From Nectonema munidae (taxonomy: Eukaryota > Nematomorpha > Nectonematoida > Nectonematidae), in contig JAUIRK010000123.1 in the NCBI GenBank assembly GCA_030549495.1, positions 62,001-126,000 on the forward strand: 64,000 nucleotides of DNA, in the 5' to 3' direction. Below are positions 35,230 to 47,800 of the stretch, in pieces. Positions within the stretch are counted from its first letter, which is position 1. Each line of letters opens with the position of its first letter. The translations under genes were made by a program, and so were the position numbers. The notes under the pieces are model-generated. The model searched no databases and was not told the DNA's origin. It was given only the letters and a program-made list of their open reading frames with translations.

Positions 35230-36200
35230 AGTCCTACCGAACATTTAATTTTATTCCTTGACTCATATTTTGCAATTATAGCGTGAAAATGTGAATCATA
35301 TTTGTTGTTGACAACTAAAAATTATTTCATATAATATTATTTATATACTCAATAAAAAATATTTTTTATACTTTCGTAATTAGGATGTGAAAATGTCAAT
35401 CAAATTTGTTAGTTTCACCTGAAAATTTTATTAAAAACATTTATTCTTATTTTAAGTAAATATTTTTAAACTAAATTGAACATTCTGATGACTATTTTTC
35501 GCATTAAACTCTCAGACAAGCTGACGTGTCGGGTCTGCAACGCACTCTTCGAAACACCATACACCTCGCCTTCCTCTGCCCATTCTTTATTTCACACAGA
35601 CACAAACTCATCAACACTTTCTCTTCAACCCTTGGCCACTTTCCCACTAATCTAAGCGACATCATTACTTACCCAGAACTCTTAAACTTACTCTCCACCT
35701 TGATAGACACTATTGAACCCATCCTTCACCTCAGCCCACAATAAAACCGACTATCCTTCTCTATATATATTTATTATTTCTGGAATGCGCCTAATATCCT
35801 TCTTTGCATTCTTCTCTTCAACCCCCATCAAGCAATTTACAAGCATATCAATTAAATTTGGAAAGTGCTTTGACATCTCTACCTACCTACCTACCTACCA
35901 TTCTGATGCCATTTTTTTAATAAGTTTTGACCATTACTGTGAAAACATTTCTCCAAGTTGTATTAGTAATGTATGTGTGAAAATTATCTCATAAACATAC
36001 TTTCATATTTTAAACCAAATATATTTTTATTTAAAATTTTTTTATTACGATGCTTTTTGTGAAATTATCAACCAAGTTTGTCATTTGGGAAAAAAAATCT
36101 AATTCTGCATAAAAACGCAATTTTCTCAAAAAATTCAAATGAAAAATCTTATTTTGATTGAAAATCACAATTAAAATTTTGATTACCGTGAAGAAGAAGC
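35230..36200. repeat. diverged 151-bp satellite units
   Basis: Words such as GGATGTGAAAATGTCAATCA, followed by a CTGAAAATTTTATTAAAAACAT stretch, align with the satellite unit at 31-32 kb at low identity. Further degenerate units follow at 35920-36150. A LINE piece interrupts the run at about 35515-35900. Confidence 0.6.
35515..35900 (+). mobile_element. short 5'-truncated LINE copy with (CTAC)n tail
   Basis: This C-rich stretch is quite unlike its AT-rich surroundings. It encodes CRVCNALFETP and, in an overlapping frame, HLAFLCPFFISHRHKLINTF: the C..C...ET..H....CP....R zinc-knuckle tail of many LINE reverse transcriptases. It ends in a (CTAC)n tract. ATTCTGATGACTATTTTTCG before it and ATTCTGATGCCATTTTTTTA after it look like an imperfect target duplication in the satellite. 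Confidence 0.6.
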
Positions 36201-36279
36201 TTTGCCATTGTGAATCAAAATTCTTTAAACATTTATCTTATTAGTTAATATTTTAATCATCCATTCATCAAAAATTAAA

Positions 36280-36730
36280 AAAAATCAAATTTGACTATTG
36301 GTTCCTTCGTCATAAAATGGAGTGTCTTTTGGATAATATAGGTGGAAAAATTTTTGTAATAAAAAAAAGATATTTATGATAGATTTCATGAAGAACATGA
36401 ATTTTGAAAAAGGAGTGTTTAGCAAATATCCAGAGTGAAATCTGTTCATATCACCTGATGCAATTTTACTGATCAAGATGAACAAAGAGATACTCTTCAA
36501 TAAAAATGTTCTTAACTCGCGTAAATTCTGAACTCGCCTAAATCTCTGAAAAACTTTTTTCGAACATATATTGCATAAAATGAATATCTAATTAGAGCTA
36601 CCAAGATAGTCGCAGTTTAGATACCATATAAAGTATAGGAGAAATGAAATACAGACTTCAAGCTGATAGCCAATTTGTAAACAAAACAATAGAAGTCCTA
36701 TCGAGATATATAAAAAATCAAATATATATT
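36280..36730. repeat. diverged duplicate block, copy 2
   Basis: Counterpart of 33240-33700, about 3 kb away in the same orientation. Shared words are listed there. Similarity is best over 36540-36720. Confidence 0.6.
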
Positions 36731-38318
36731 CAAAGCTGTCTCTTTTAATATTAAACGAAGCGAAGGAGGGCCAAAGTGCTAGGTTTAGTTAAGCAGCCAG
36801 TATTTTTTTTGGCCTTATCATTTTACCCATTTTTATTGCTGAATTAATTATTTATCATAAGCCATCTATTGGACTATTATTGCAAAATTTCATAAGAAGT
36901 AAAAAGTTTTAAATTTAACTTTTATAAGCTTTTAGCTTATTTTTATTTATTATAGTGAGTTTTATATCTTTTCATTTCTATTTTACTATTTTATTTGCAA
37001 AACTAATAACAACTGCGAGTCTAAAAAAAGTGTTGTTTCAGAAAACTTAGAATAGTTTTACTTGATAGCGTACACATATGGTGTATGATAAAAAATATAT
37101 TTAACTCCATTTTGTCACCGTTTGAATTATTATAGTCCTGTGATTAGCTTAGGATTCTAAAACTAATTCTTTTTTCCAATTACCGGCATTAATGGGTCTA
37201 TTCAAACGCTATATTACTTTCAAAAAAAGGATTCTTTATGATTTTTATAAGTTTAAAGCTTTATTTTAAGAAATTGTTCAATGCTGAATGCTTTAGTTCC
37301 TAAATATTTTAATGTATATGAAATAAAAAGTTTACTCAAATGTAAGCAAACTCATAAGTATGCAACTAAGTATTGATAAAAGATTCCAAATCTTGAAACT
37401 ATAATTAATTTTTATAAAATATTCTCAGAACTTTTATACAAATCTTCAATTTTTTAACAATCAAGGTTTTGCAGCTTGCAACCCTGATAAGTGAAGATTT
37501 TAACATTTGCATAGTTTTTTTTGAATTATTTTCTCGTAAAAAAAATTCAGAAAGAATTTTATAAAAATGATAAATCATAATTTTTTAAAATCCTTGAAAA
37601 TTTATTTTTATTTTTGCATATTTATATATTCCTGAGTAAAAAGTAATACTTTGAAAAAATATCACATTTATTGGTGTATAATTGAAAGTATAAAAAGTAT
37701 TGTAACATCTTGGTATAAAAGTTCATTTACTGTCATTTAGTTCATCTCAAATTTTATTCAAAATTTTTGGCTGTCTTTCTCTGCTCAGTAATTTTTTGGT
37801 TGTTGGACAGTATAATTATTAATTTTGTAGTCTTCAGACATACAATTTGAATTTATTTTAGGCTAATTTTTATCCTATCAATAAAATCACTTTTTCTCAA
37901 GAGATATGGTTTGAGTCAAGCATCTGTTTTTGCAAATTAGATTTATTAAAATTTTCATCGCAATGTCAACAATAAAAAAATAAAAAAATCAATTTATACA
38001 AATTCAAAATACTAGTTTTCGTCATTGTGGGATTTGATGATTCAATTTTAGAGCCTTTAAGTCTTTGGAATTTTTGGGCGTTTTAGATGTTCAATTCAAA
38101 ATCTTAACTTTTCATTAAATTAATATTTTACATAATGTTTGTCAGCAAATCAAGGAAAAAGTCATGGAACTTAAAGTTGATGATTTAAATCTTTCAGCAA
38201 GTCAATTTATTAGAAATATAGAAGCGCCTTAATCTACTTCTTTTGGTAAAAAGCTTTACTTGTATATAGTAATATTTATAAATTGTAAACTAGTAACTGC
38301 TCAAATAAAATCAAAATA
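36731..38318. other. AT-rich intergenic stretch
   Basis: Very AT-rich, with no open frame or repeat that I could name. Confidence 0.5.
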
Positions 38319-40036
38319 GTTTTCAGTCAAACCTCTTTAAAACAGTCATCAAAATGACTGTTTATTTTTGACCGCATTAAAGAGGTGACCGCTATATAGA
38401 GGTATTATAAATAATTTATATTAAAAAATTTTTTTATTAAAGTTTAAGAGTTTCTTTGTGTAAAAAATTCAGTAAAGGTATAGTTTCTCTAATATTACTA
38501 ACTTTTTAAATATCTTCATTAATAAACTCATCTCCAGCTTTAGCAAATACCGACCACATGTCAAAACCTTTTTCTATGCAAAAGCAATTGGAACATTGCA
38601 GTCAATATTGACATATTCATCAAAATTTATATTTGGTGCTTGAAATTTATCAGCACCAATGTTTACTAAAGAATCAAAAGCTACACTCTTTTCTTTTTCA
38701 AAGTGCTCACATTCCGTTGCATTACTTTCTTCATGAAAGCCTGCAGCCTTGAAACATTTGAAAACGATTTCTTGTTTGACGCATTTAATAGCTTTATTTA
38801 TCCATTTAACAGCGCGAAGTACATTGATGCTTGAAACAAGTTGTGATTTATTAGTTATATCATGTATTTGCGATGATAGTTTTTTAATAACCATTTTTCT
38901 GTATTGAACTTTGAAATTTTGAACAATTCCTTGATCAATGGGTTGTAAAGAGGAAGAACTGTTAGACGAAAGATAGATTATTTTAATATTTCTTAGATCA
39001 TGAGTATGGCATGCCGCATTATTCAATAAAAGAACTATTTGTCGGCTTTTCTTCTGCATTTTGCGGTCAAAATTCAATAGCCATTCTTGAAAAATATATC
39101 TTGTCATCCATCATTTTTTATTATAACGCCAAGTAACAGGTGGTTGCTTATCTAAATTGATATTACGAAGTGCATGCCGCTTAGAAGGTTTTCCTATTAA
39201 AGTTCGATCTGGCAGAACACGATAAAAAAAGTCCTGTTTCATCGATGTTTCATATATCTTTTGCTCATTTCATATCCATCACACAATTCAACTAATTTTT
39301 TTCCAATCAGTCAGTAAAAGTAGTTTCATCAATATACATGCCTTCTCACTGCAAATCTCTAAAATTCAATGTTATGTCGCGTTCTGAATCGCATTAAACA
39401 TCCATTAGAACTTTTAAATTCATCATGATTGAGTTCCATAGCAAATTGTTTAGCGTTTTCTTGTAAAATTGGTCCTGAAATTGGAACATTCAGTTCGCGC
39501 GCTTGTTTGAACCATACAAAAGTAACTTTATCAAGACCGATATGCAAAAAAATGTTATATATTTTTTTCATTCAAATTTCAGTTGCTTTCATATTTCTTA
39601 AGGGGTTCATTTTTCCTTTTGAGAATGGATCCAACTTGCGTTCTACCTATTTTCTAAATTTTTCAAGCTTTTTTCAAGGAGTGTCGGTGAGAATGAAATA
39701 TTGGAAAATAATCTAACATAACAGTGTTACATCTGACAAAGATTAAAGTGGACAAAAATTTATATTTTTGTCTTTTTCTATTTTTGGATAAAAATTCTAC
39801 GTTTTGCTTTCAAAATTTTCTAATATCTTTTATTCATAAAATATTATGGCCGTATTTAAGAGGTATTTTTCTATTTTAGTCTACTGAAAGGTGACCGTAG
39901 TGTGAATAAAGAGGTGACCGCAATTGAGAAGTAAAAATCCTATATTGTAGAGTTAAATTTCTTCAGACTGTATAAAACTGACCGTATTAAAGAGGTGTCC
40001 GCTGTAGAGAGGTGGCTGTTTAGAGAGGTTACACTT
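38319..40036 (-). mobile_element. Tigger/pogo DNA transposon, decayed
   Basis: The left end reads CAGTCAAACCTCTTTAAAAC. The right end, read inward, is AGTGTAACCTCTCTAAACAG; TA lies just outside both. Further GACCGCATTAAAGAGGTGACCG-like words are repeated near both termini. A minus-strand transposase gene is spread over several frames inside. Confidence 0.85.
38574..39571 (-). pseudogene. Tigger transposase, broken
   Basis: The minus strand encodes a CENPB-type helix-turn-helix piece (39571-39359: WFKQARELNVPISGPILQEN, SSNGCLMRFRTRHNI). After an interrupted stretch with a DETG-like motif and LPDRTLIGKPSK comes the catalytic end (39107-38574: MTRYIFQEWLLNFDRK, VLLLNNAACHTHDLRNI, SSSLQPIDQGIVQNFK). 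Between LPDRTL and IGK about two dozen residues seem to be missing compared with Tigger relatives. The usual LLLDNA motif is LLLNNA, so a catalytic aspartate is changed to asparagine. It is not expected to be active. Confidence 0.82.
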
Positions 40037-40175
40037 TAACTAGTAGACCTACTGCTTTTTGTTTTCATTAGTCTACACGTAGTGAGTGACACTGAGGATC
40101 GCACACAACTTAAAATGTCATAGTTCATTTTGTAAAGGAAGTTTTATTCTGTCCATCCTGTAAAGTTTAAATGCA

Positions 40176-41655
40176 TTGGACTGTAGCTTCCTACAAGGCT
40201 GTTTATCGCATTGCCAAGCAAAAGAAGCGATGTACAATTGGAGAAAGCTTGGTAAAGCCCGGAACCTGGAAATAGTCGAGCTTGTTTGCTGCTTGGAGCA
40301 AAGGAAGAAAATTGAAGCGGTGCTTTTGTCAAACGATGTAATCCACTCCAGAATTGTTGACATTTCGTCTAATATTTTGAAGCAAGTAATGAAAGAAGTG
40401 GCAATTACGCCATTTCCTTTCAGCATGCAATTAGATGAATGCAATGATGTTGCCCAGTGCAGCCAACTCCTGGTTTATGTCCGTTATAGCATATTGACGC
40501 CATCAAAGAGGAATTCCTATTTTGTGAAGCCCTTTTGGAAACTACAAAGGCCATTGACATTTTAGAATTATTTAATAGTTTCTTTGCTAAGCAAAACTTC
40601 GACTGGAAGAAAAATCGTGGTACTTTGTTCACGAACGGGGCACCTGCAATGCTTGGCAACAGATCTGATTTTGCTGCATTGGAGCAGAAAGAAGCTTCTC
40701 AGGCCATCGTGACCCATTGCTTTTTACATCGGCATGCATTAGCGTCAAAGACCTGCCACCAAGAAATCCTCTCTACTTATGTGAAAGCCGTCGACTTCAT
40801 CATGCTAGCGCCGTGAACCATCGTGTTTTCAAGAGGTTTTCTCATGAAATGAGGCCACAATATAAAGTTATTCTCTACCACACAGAAGTTCGCTGGCTTT
40901 CAAGACGACAAATCTTGAAGCGTTTGATTGAAATTCGAGTATAAGTTTAACTTTTTTTGAGAGAAAGCCCACTTTCAGAAAAGTTTGATAGTGACGAGTT
41001 CATCAAAGGCTTGGCCTTTTTGGCCGATATTTTCAGCTTTATGAATGATGTGACTTTTGCGATTCAAGGAACTGATATTACCATTATGGATGCTTCAGAA
41101 AGACTCCAAGGCTTTCTGCCCAAGCTACCACTGTGGAAGAGGAGGCTGGAGGCAGAAAACGCATGGAACTGAGATTGTCAGAGCCCACTCAATTTCTCTG
41201 CAGGGACAATTCTGCAAACATTTGAGTACTCTTCAGAACTCTTTCAAAAATTACTTCTGCTTAGGTGACCTTAAAATTGAAAAATGGATATGTAACCCTT
41301 TCCTTGCCGACATAGACTCCATTAGTGATGAAGACCTTGCTAAGGATGATCTCATTGATCTGAGAACAAAGGAAATGTTACGAAATGAGTTCAACACAAA
41401 GAGCCTTGGAGAATTCTGGTGTGCGTTAATAAAAGCCTACGCTCGTTTGGTAAAGCGAGCTATGTGTGCTCTGATTCCGTTGCTACTACATACCTTTGTG
41501 AGTCAGGGTTTTCAGCATTTGTTTCTATCAAGACGAAGAATCGAAATCGATTGGATGTCAGAGATGACATGTGTGTTACATTGTCAAAGACCACTCTAAA
41601 GTTTCATCTTCTTATTCAAGCCAGACAACAACAACAACAACAATCGTCTCACTGA
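40176..41655 (+). pseudogene. hAT (ZBED5-like) transposase, broken
   Basis: Successive plus-strand frames read: AEIVELVCCLEQRKKIEAV-like start of the catalytic region with PFPFSMQLDECNDVAQCSQL; RGTLFTNGAPAMLGNRSDFA with HCFLHRHALASK; YKVILYHTEVRWLSRRQILK; then FLADIFSFMNDVTFAIQGTD; and the dimerisation tail SLGEFWCALIKAYARL, CESGFSAFVSIKTKNRNRLD. This is the order and wording of ZBED5/SCAND3-like hAT transposases. A CAA-repeat (41626-41643) encodes a Gln run at the end. Several frame changes separate the parts, so no intact protein is made. Confidence 0.83.
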
Positions 41656-42136
41656 AATGAACTTTTGAGCATTAACGTTTTTGTCTTGCGCTTAACGTCA
41701 ACAATGAATGAGGTCTTATATATAGCTCCTTCTTTCTCATTTCAAATAGATGCGCACCATCTCTAAATTATGTGTAAAAAATGTGATTTCAAAACAATAA
41801 AAAAAATGAAAATTTTAGTGAATGAACAAAAATCATTGCTTAAATTTCAGTTGTTCCATTTCTTCTTCCCAAAAAATGAAAATGTTTTATTGAGAAATAT
41901 AAATAAAAAAATCACATCCAAATTATATAACTTTTCTGAGGTAATTTCTATCAAAAATGTAAAACAATTTAAAAGTTAATTGGCACAAGATGATTGTATT
42001 TCCGATTGTTCGTTTTATTCATACTTTGTGCATGTCATGCACTATAAGTACATTCATTGAATGCAATGTTATGTTTATTTGCATTTCTCTTAGAAAGGGG
42101 TCCATAACTTTCACCAAATTCACAAAGGGGTCCGTG

Positions 42137-42456
42137 CAGGCCCGTAGCCAGCGAGGGCAGTAGGGGGCTAAGCCCCCCCCCCCCTCCCCGCAAACTCAGA
42201 TTCAGAGCCCCTCCCCCAACCTAATATATTTCGATATCAATAAAGGGTTCAAAATATGGTTTATTTTTAGACTATATATAAAAATTGGTACTTATCTCCC
42301 TCCCACTTTAAATTTTTTTTCAGTAATTTACTAAAAAAAAATTTTTGAATGGGGGAAAGATAACCCATAAGTAGCAAAAATTTTTTTGTGAAAATATTTA
42401 GCCCCCCTAAAATTTTTTCCGGCCCTCCCAATTGAAAAGTCCTAGCTACGGGCCTG
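42137..42456. mobile_element. hAT-type MITE nested in the hAT 3' end
   Basis: The ends are CAGGCCCGTAGCCAG and CTAGCTACGGGCCTG, inverted. A perfect 8-bp duplication GGTCCGTG flanks them (42129-42136 and 42457-42464). The interior has GGGGGCTAAGCCCCCC and AGCCCCCCTAAAATTTTTTC, the usual fold-back of this kind of element. Confidence 0.9.
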
Positions 42457-42488
42457 GGTCCGTGACTCAAAAAAGTTAAGAACCCCTG

Positions 42489-43520
42489 AGTTAGATCATC
42501 CTTAAATTGATAAATATCACTTTTAATAGTAATGAAATTCACATACCTATTTATTCGACAACAAATCAAGGAGGAAGATTTTAATCTTTCAACAAGTGAA
42601 AGTGGAAATGAACTAACAACGGAAATGAGGCACAAATGATCTCTGTAAAAAACTCTAACTTAAATAAAATATTATTAACTTTAAATTTTTAAGATACATT
42701 ATTCACCAAAGAAATTAGTGAGGAAGATTCTTTTCCTATTTAAAAAGAAAAAGAAATTGAAAGCCAGAATATGAAATATAATGCATAAAGGTTCTCAAAA
42801 AGAATAGATATACTCATTCAGGGTGGGAAGTAAAAAATATTTAATATCGTATATTTTTTTTATAAATATTTTTATTTTAGTTACTGCTACTCGTTTAACA
42901 ATAAAGGAAAAACGTGCGATAAAGTATATACTGGAATTTTTCAAAAAGAAACTGTAAAGCAATTCTTCTCCAAAAAAGCCAGAATTTGTTTGAGAAAGGA
43001 AAAAGCAATCGCATAATAAAAATAATAATGAAATTAAAAATAATAAATAATTCATAAATAATGAAATTAAAAATGAAGGAATAAAAAAATTTAAGAGCAA
43101 GAAATCAAAACTGATTAAATTATTTTTTTAATTCCTCTGAAATTGTTTTGGGTAAAATGTTGAAAATTAAAGATTTATCCGAGTTTTAAGTTGGAAAAGG
43201 GGAAAAGCTTCAGCCAGAAAACCCTAAAAACGGAATTCACGCTTTTATTCCAGAGAATTTTCTAATGTATGATCACAAAACTTCAAATGAAAGCCTTCCA
43301 TTTTTTGCAACTAAACTAGAATTGTCACATTTGGGCCGTTCTAAAACTCAGTACTATCTTAAATTTTAGAGTCAGCACTTCTAGTTTAATTAAAATTCTT
43401 TTGAGGTGTGTCCATGCTACTTTTAGCGTGGTGAGGAAGTCATTTGTCCAACTGTATCAAACAGCTGCCCTTATTTTTTGCCCTAATGCACTCTACCGCT
43501 GATTTTGAGCTTTAAATATA
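42489..43520. other. AT-rich intergenic stretch
   Basis: AT-rich, without a recognisable gene. The minus-strand open frame at 43100-42795 is a run of F, L, S and Y codons from low-complexity AT sequence. Confidence 0.5.
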
Positions 43521-43523
43521 TTT

Positions 43524-43705
43524 GTGTCTTAGTGTCAAACTAAATGTCAATCATTTAAAAAAATTATATACGATTGGCTGGAGAAAAAATACATTAATTT
43601 GTGTCTTAGTGACAAACTTAATGTCAATCACTTTAAAAAATAATATACTATTGGTTGGAGAAAAAATATATTCGTGTCTTAGTGTCAAGCTAAATGTCAT
43701 TCACA
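43524..43705. repeat. about 75-bp tandem repeat, 2.4 copies
   Basis: GTGTCTTAGTGTCAAACTAA, the start of the unit, recurs at 43524, 43601 and 43674. The unit continues ATGTCAATCA...TATACGATTGGCTGGAGAAA. Degenerate echoes of GTGTCTTAG follow to about 43860. Confidence 0.85.
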
Positions 43706-43929
43706 TGATGTATTGTCACGTTCGATGTTATTTTTTGTGTGTAACACTGACTAATGGAAATTAATAGGGAATTATGTGTCTGAGCGTGTAAGGAAATATT
43801 TGTTTATGTATGATGTATTGTTACGTATAATAGGGAATTGTGTGTCTTAGAGTGTCAGAAACTTGAAACCTATGTATGATGTTTTCTTATTGTTTTGTGT
43901 GTAAATTTAAAAATGCTTTTTCTTCTTTA

Positions 43930-44400
43930 AAATAAATTACGATTTCAAGCTATCGGTTCGATAAAATTAAAAGTAAAGAAGCTACACAATCTCTACTCAA
44001 AGCTGATGTAATTACGTTGAAAAAAATTGGTTAATCCCATAGCGTATATCGACACTCAAAGCTTGGTCAGTTTATAAGAGCTCTCTCTATTCGGATTAAT
44101 AATGCCTTGGAAGGATGGCATAATCAGTGGAATAAATGGTTAATTGTCAAAAAAATTTGTACCCCCTAATTCAAATATTCCGTCAAGAAGCTCTTCTCTC
44201 CAGGTTACATGGTAAATACTTTGAAACTTTACACACTGTTTTTATATGATTTTTATACATCTTTATGTGAGATTGGTCTCTGACAGAAAATTATCTCGCC
44301 AGCAAAGAGCCAATTTTTACCATAATTCTTTAAACCAATCAAAAATAATGGCTTTATGGGATAACTTTGAAAATAAGCTTAAAGGATATTAAAGGAATTT
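43930..44400 (+). mobile_element. MULE-like transposase remnant
   Basis: Plus-strand translation around 44070-44150 gives RINNALEGWHNQWNKWLIVK, resembling the (T/N)NN..EGWH..... motif near the C-terminus of MULE-type transposases. The frame is soon lost. It is short and decayed, so assignment is tentative. Confidence 0.4.
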
Positions 44401-44865
44401 TTTTTGCCTTTTTTCATGTTTTTTATTACTTTTTATAACAAAAAAGAATTGAAAAGATTAAATAATGAGGAAACACAAGAAATCAAAGATATATGTATAG
44501 TTTGTAAACGTGAATATGAAATCAACAATATGTGTCGTTAAAACAATGGAAACTTGAATAAATCAATCTCATAACTTTGATATATATTGAGCACATCAAG
44601 CATTCAACCTTTTTCTTTCAAAGCTTTTGGTAGCGGGGATTTTGACATATCAATTTTACAAAAATTAAACAAACAAAAAATTAACCGATTTAACTAAGTT
44701 TAAGAATTTTATATAAGATACCACCTATAAATGATAGATTACCACCTCTTTTCACTCCAATTTCGGGCATATAAATGTGTGGTATAGATTATTCCAGCGC
44801 ACTTGACATGTGGAACAACTGGAGCCCAAGTATCTACATCAAAAAATTATGCCAATAAAAGGGTG

Positions 44866-47800
44866 CTTAGTCAAAACGTCCGAAAACGGCCCAAAACTAA
44901 AACTGACAAAAATAAAAATAAATTTTTTTTTTCAAAATTATTTTAATTTTTTATACATTTAAAATTTTTTAGTCAATTTTTTCATTATTTTTGATTTTAA
45001 TCTTTCAACATTTTTATTTCAATTTCTTTTAATTTTATAGTTTTTTATATAGATAATATTTATATAGACTTTTAGATGGAAAAATTTAAGTTTAATCAAC
45101 ATAGAATACTCTGATGTTCTTTTCTTATCTACTCTAAAAAGTAATCAAAAAAAGTAGTAAATAAAAGTAAATTTAAAACAAAGTTTTAACCCCCAGATCA
45201 GAAAGGAAATAGTAAAACATGGATTTATGCAAAAAATTCAATAAATTTTGCAAAGTTTGTTTATATATGAATTTAAAGGTCTATAGAATTAAAAAAAATG
45301 TAATTTGGAATTTAAAAATTTTTAATTTTAAAGCTAATAAAAAATATAAAAATTCTTTAAAAAAATGAAAAATAGTCATTTAAGTTATATGGAACGATAG
45401 AATTTGTGTCTGCAGATAACATTTCTGCTCATACCCTACGTGCTTTTTTTGGAATCTTTTAGATCAAACATGTTTTGGCGATTTCGTTTGTCGAATAATA
45501 AAGAAATTATAGATATAATGCTTATGATTATGAATTTAGTATGAGAACTTAGGAAGCATATGAACAACAAATCTAAAGACAAAAGTTTATTCAGTCTAAT
45601 GGTATTAAAGGAAATTCTAAAAAATGAGCTTGATTATTACCATGTTATTAATGTGCAGCCATCAGACATTCCGCTGACATTTTTAGGGTGTACTTCATGA
45701 CATACTTCAAATACTCATAGAAGATTTCATTAATTTAGAATATCTATTGAACTTTTAAACAATAGAAACAAATTTTTCATTTCAAAAACCCGAACCGCTA
45801 TATTTCAAAGAAAAACGAATTTTTGTTATCGTGTTTGGAAAGATTTTCGCCTTTGTTGATTGGAGAAAAAAAACGTTATATATGAAATACATTTATTCTG
45901 CTACCCAGCACATTACTTTATCTTTGTGCTCCAAAATGAGACATGGGACATGGTAAGCTAACTTTGTCCCAGAATATAAACTATACTTTGACAATATTTT
46001 TAAACCTAAATTACTTCTTCTTTATTACACTTGGCAAATCCAAGGCTTTGTTCCTTTGTTTCATTGCAAGACGGTTAGATTAGATTAGAAAGTAAGCATA
46101 ATTCTCTGAAGAAGTTTCTTCATCGTTCTACTAATATTAGTGCAAATATTTTGGAAATATTTATCATCAATTTCAACATTTACCTAATTTTTGGACTTTC
46201 TGAATTTTTCAAACTGTGCTGAATCTTACTTTTTATAAGCTGTTTTATGTGTTAGTTGTAAAACTGATGATATTGTATTACCAACAAAGGTTTTGATATT
46301 TTTCTAATAAAATTTTTTATTGTTTTATTTTTGATAAAAAAGACCATATGCTCTTTGTCAAAGAACACATTATTTTTTAATAGACATTATTTTCTTTCAT
46401 ATCAAGCTTTGAGTATATACAACTTATCTCTTTACACATCTGTTTTAGCTATTTTTCTGAAACACTATCTTTGTGAAGAGGTTTAAACAAATGCTTTATT
46501 ATATTTTTTTGAAAAAATGCAATAGTAATCTTTAATCAAAACACCAGAAAGATTCCAACAATGAATTTTAAATTTTTTCAAACTAAATTTTTACTTCTCT
46601 TTTGATTTGTTTGAGATGATGAAGAAGTTAAAAAGTTCATTGATTTGAACGATAAAACCGTCAATGATTTTTTAAATGAAACTATTTTTAAACTGCATAT
46701 ATAAAAAAGAGATAACAAAAATGTCACTTTTGAAACTTTATCTACTCTGTCTAGCATATCTGATAAAAATATCGAATTAGAAGTTACACAGGGAACTTCT
46801 CAAAATCCAATATTCTGAATCACCAGTTTCTTATCCTGAAACCAGGCCATCTTTTAGCCCTTATTCAACTTTTCTTAAAAGGTATGTTTAAAATCATGTA
46901 ATATCTGGTTTATTAATAATTCCGTGTATATGTGTTAGGAAACCATGGTCTAAAAGGCCCATTTTTCATTAAAAAAAAACCGCAAAGAAGGGTTTCCTAA
47001 GAAACTTGAAAATGAAGAAAAAGTCACTATACATCAGATATTACGAAGTTATTGGACATGTTATAAACACATTTTACACTTTACGAGGATGTATGGTATT
47101 TGCTTTTTTCTAAAACTTTTTAATCACCTTAAACTTTCTTTTTTAGTTATATCCTTCTGGAGACAAAAACACTCAACTTGTCCTCCTCATATGTTACGTG
47201 AAGCACTTCTGTACTTGATCAATGAAAGTGGCTTGGATCTGTTTTCTACAAAGGTATTTATTGATTTTAATTTCTAAAAATTATCGTATAGTTTAGTTCT
47301 TTTACTGCAGAAATAAAATATCAATGTTTTGGGGAATTCAGGTAAAAGGAAGAAACACAAATCTGGATGAAATTAAGGCGAAAAAAGGAATCAAAAGTTC
47401 ATTCGACAAGGAAAACAAAGATGAGAGGAAGAGATTTTGGTCTTTTCATCCTTCTCCCACCTAAATCTCCTACTGAAACCGAAACTTCTTGAAGCTTGAC
47501 AAAATATGGCGGCAAAAAGAATATTTAAAATAGGGAGATGATGAAAAAACTGTAAGAACTAAAATCAATTTAACGTGTTGTGATAGAAGCAAAATTACTC
47601 TGATTGGAAAAGCAAGCATTAAAGCATTAAAAAAAAATAGATCCTTTTTTTCAATCCAAAAATGAAGTATCCTAAAGCACTTGTAATTAATTATTATTAT
47701 TTGCAATTATAATATTTATATTAGTTTTACGCTGAGTTGAAAAGACTGTGTGAAAAATGTGAAAAGCAAAATATCTATTTCATCAAAGAAAAGAATTTTG

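Larger units (their letters stand above)
40090..42488 (+). mobile_element. ZBED5-like hAT transposon, 5'-truncated
   Basis: Transposase pieces run from 40176 to 41655. The right terminus ends AAGTTAAGAACCCCTG at 42488, a typical hAT end. The BED finger and left end are absent. The 3' non-coding part carries a nested MITE (42137-42456). Confidence 0.82.
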
